7,191 nt of DNA from Zoogloeaceae bacterium. Its GTDB lineage: Bacteria; Pseudomonadota; Gammaproteobacteria; Burkholderiales; Rhodocyclaceae. The stretch covers positions 1 to 7,191 of the forward strand of contig JAIRLE010000065.1 in assembly GCA_031259605.1 (NCBI GenBank), in the 5' to 3' direction. Made by a program: the position numbers and the translations under genes. Positions 7,052 through 7,191 of this stretch are shown here, in pieces. How positions within the stretch are numbered: position 1 is the stretch's first letter; each line of letters opens with the position of its first letter. A model generated the notes under the pieces. The model had not been told where the DNA came from and did no database searches. It was given only the letters and a program-made list of their open reading frames with translations.

Positions 7052-7191
7052 TTAGAACCTGTTCAAAGTCTTTTAAGCAAAATGCCCAGGAAGGCCAAAT
7101 GGATAAATTGCAAGCTGGTGTTGAGCAGGCGCTCGCAGTTCTTCCACAACCTCCTGTTTTTCTCCAGCCAGGCGAAGCTGCGCTCGACGAT
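7052..7191 (-). mobile_element. End of an IS5-family insertion sequence (partial)
   Basis: The transposase stop at 7063-7065 is followed closely by TTAGAACCTGTTCAAAGTC (7052-7070), which overlaps the stop codon. In compact IS5-family elements the terminal inverted repeat lies right at or across the transposase stop, so the element most likely ends near 7052-7055. The matching end and the target duplication are outside the window, so the exact boundary is inferred. Confidence 0.6.
7063..7191 (-). CDS. IS5-family transposase, C-terminal part (gene runs off the right edge)
   Basis: The 42 visible residues read IVERSFAWLEKNRRLWKN, then CERLLNTSLQFIHLAFLGIL, then LKRL and a TGA at 7065-7063. This is the characteristic C-terminus of IS5-family DDE transposases, probably the IS427-like group. 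The glutamate of VER is likely the third residue of the DDE catalytic triad. The frame is intact as far as visible, but the rest lies outside the window, so activity cannot be judged. Many elements of this group make the transposase from two frames by programmed frameshifting; whether this one does cannot be seen. Confidence 0.85.
   Translation of the reverse strand: MVERSFAWLEKNRRLWKNCERLLNTSLQFIHLAFLGILLKRL

Overview
The window is one strand-coherent housekeeping operon of a betaproteobacterium, flanked on its upstream side by a short stretch of decayed and mobile DNA. All operon genes lie on the minus strand, in transcription order ndk, rlmN, pilW/pilF, rodZ, ispG, hisS, yfgM; yfgM runs off the left edge. 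The gene order, the TPR pilotin next to rlmN, and the long (417-residue) form of IspG all point to Betaproteobacteria. No genus can be fixed from this sequence alone. The coding part is GC-rich, which produces very long antisense open frames that are not genes.

Layout. Positions 1-6549 hold seven genes packed almost without gaps: 11 bases between ndk and rlmN, ATGA overlaps at rlmN/pilW and pilW/rodZ, 12 bases between rodZ and ispG, a GTGA overlap at ispG/hisS, and a 14-base overlap at hisS/yfgM. This implies one polycistronic transcript with translational coupling. The genes supply nucleoside triphosphates (Ndk), rRNA/tRNA methylation (RlmN), type IV pilus secretin assembly (PilW), cell-shape scaffolding (RodZ), isoprenoid precursors needed among other things for undecaprenyl carrier lipid (IspG), histidine charging (HisS) and a membrane-anchored translocon partner or chaperone (YfgM). 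The catalytic and metal-binding residues I could check are present, so these look like functional genes.

Positions 6550-7191 are different. After a weak promoter-like region for ndk comes non-coding or decayed DNA. It includes a clear plus-strand relic of an autotransporter beta-barrel C-terminus (about 6743-6912), broken by a stop codon and a frameshift. At the right edge (7063-7191) is the C-terminal part of an IS5-family transposase on the minus strand, with the probable end of the insertion sequence just beyond its stop codon.

I see no previously undescribed system here. The points worth a second look are the autotransporter relic, the IS boundary, a PilW that seems to lack a standard lipobox, a RodZ with an unusually long N-terminal extension, and the tight translational coupling.
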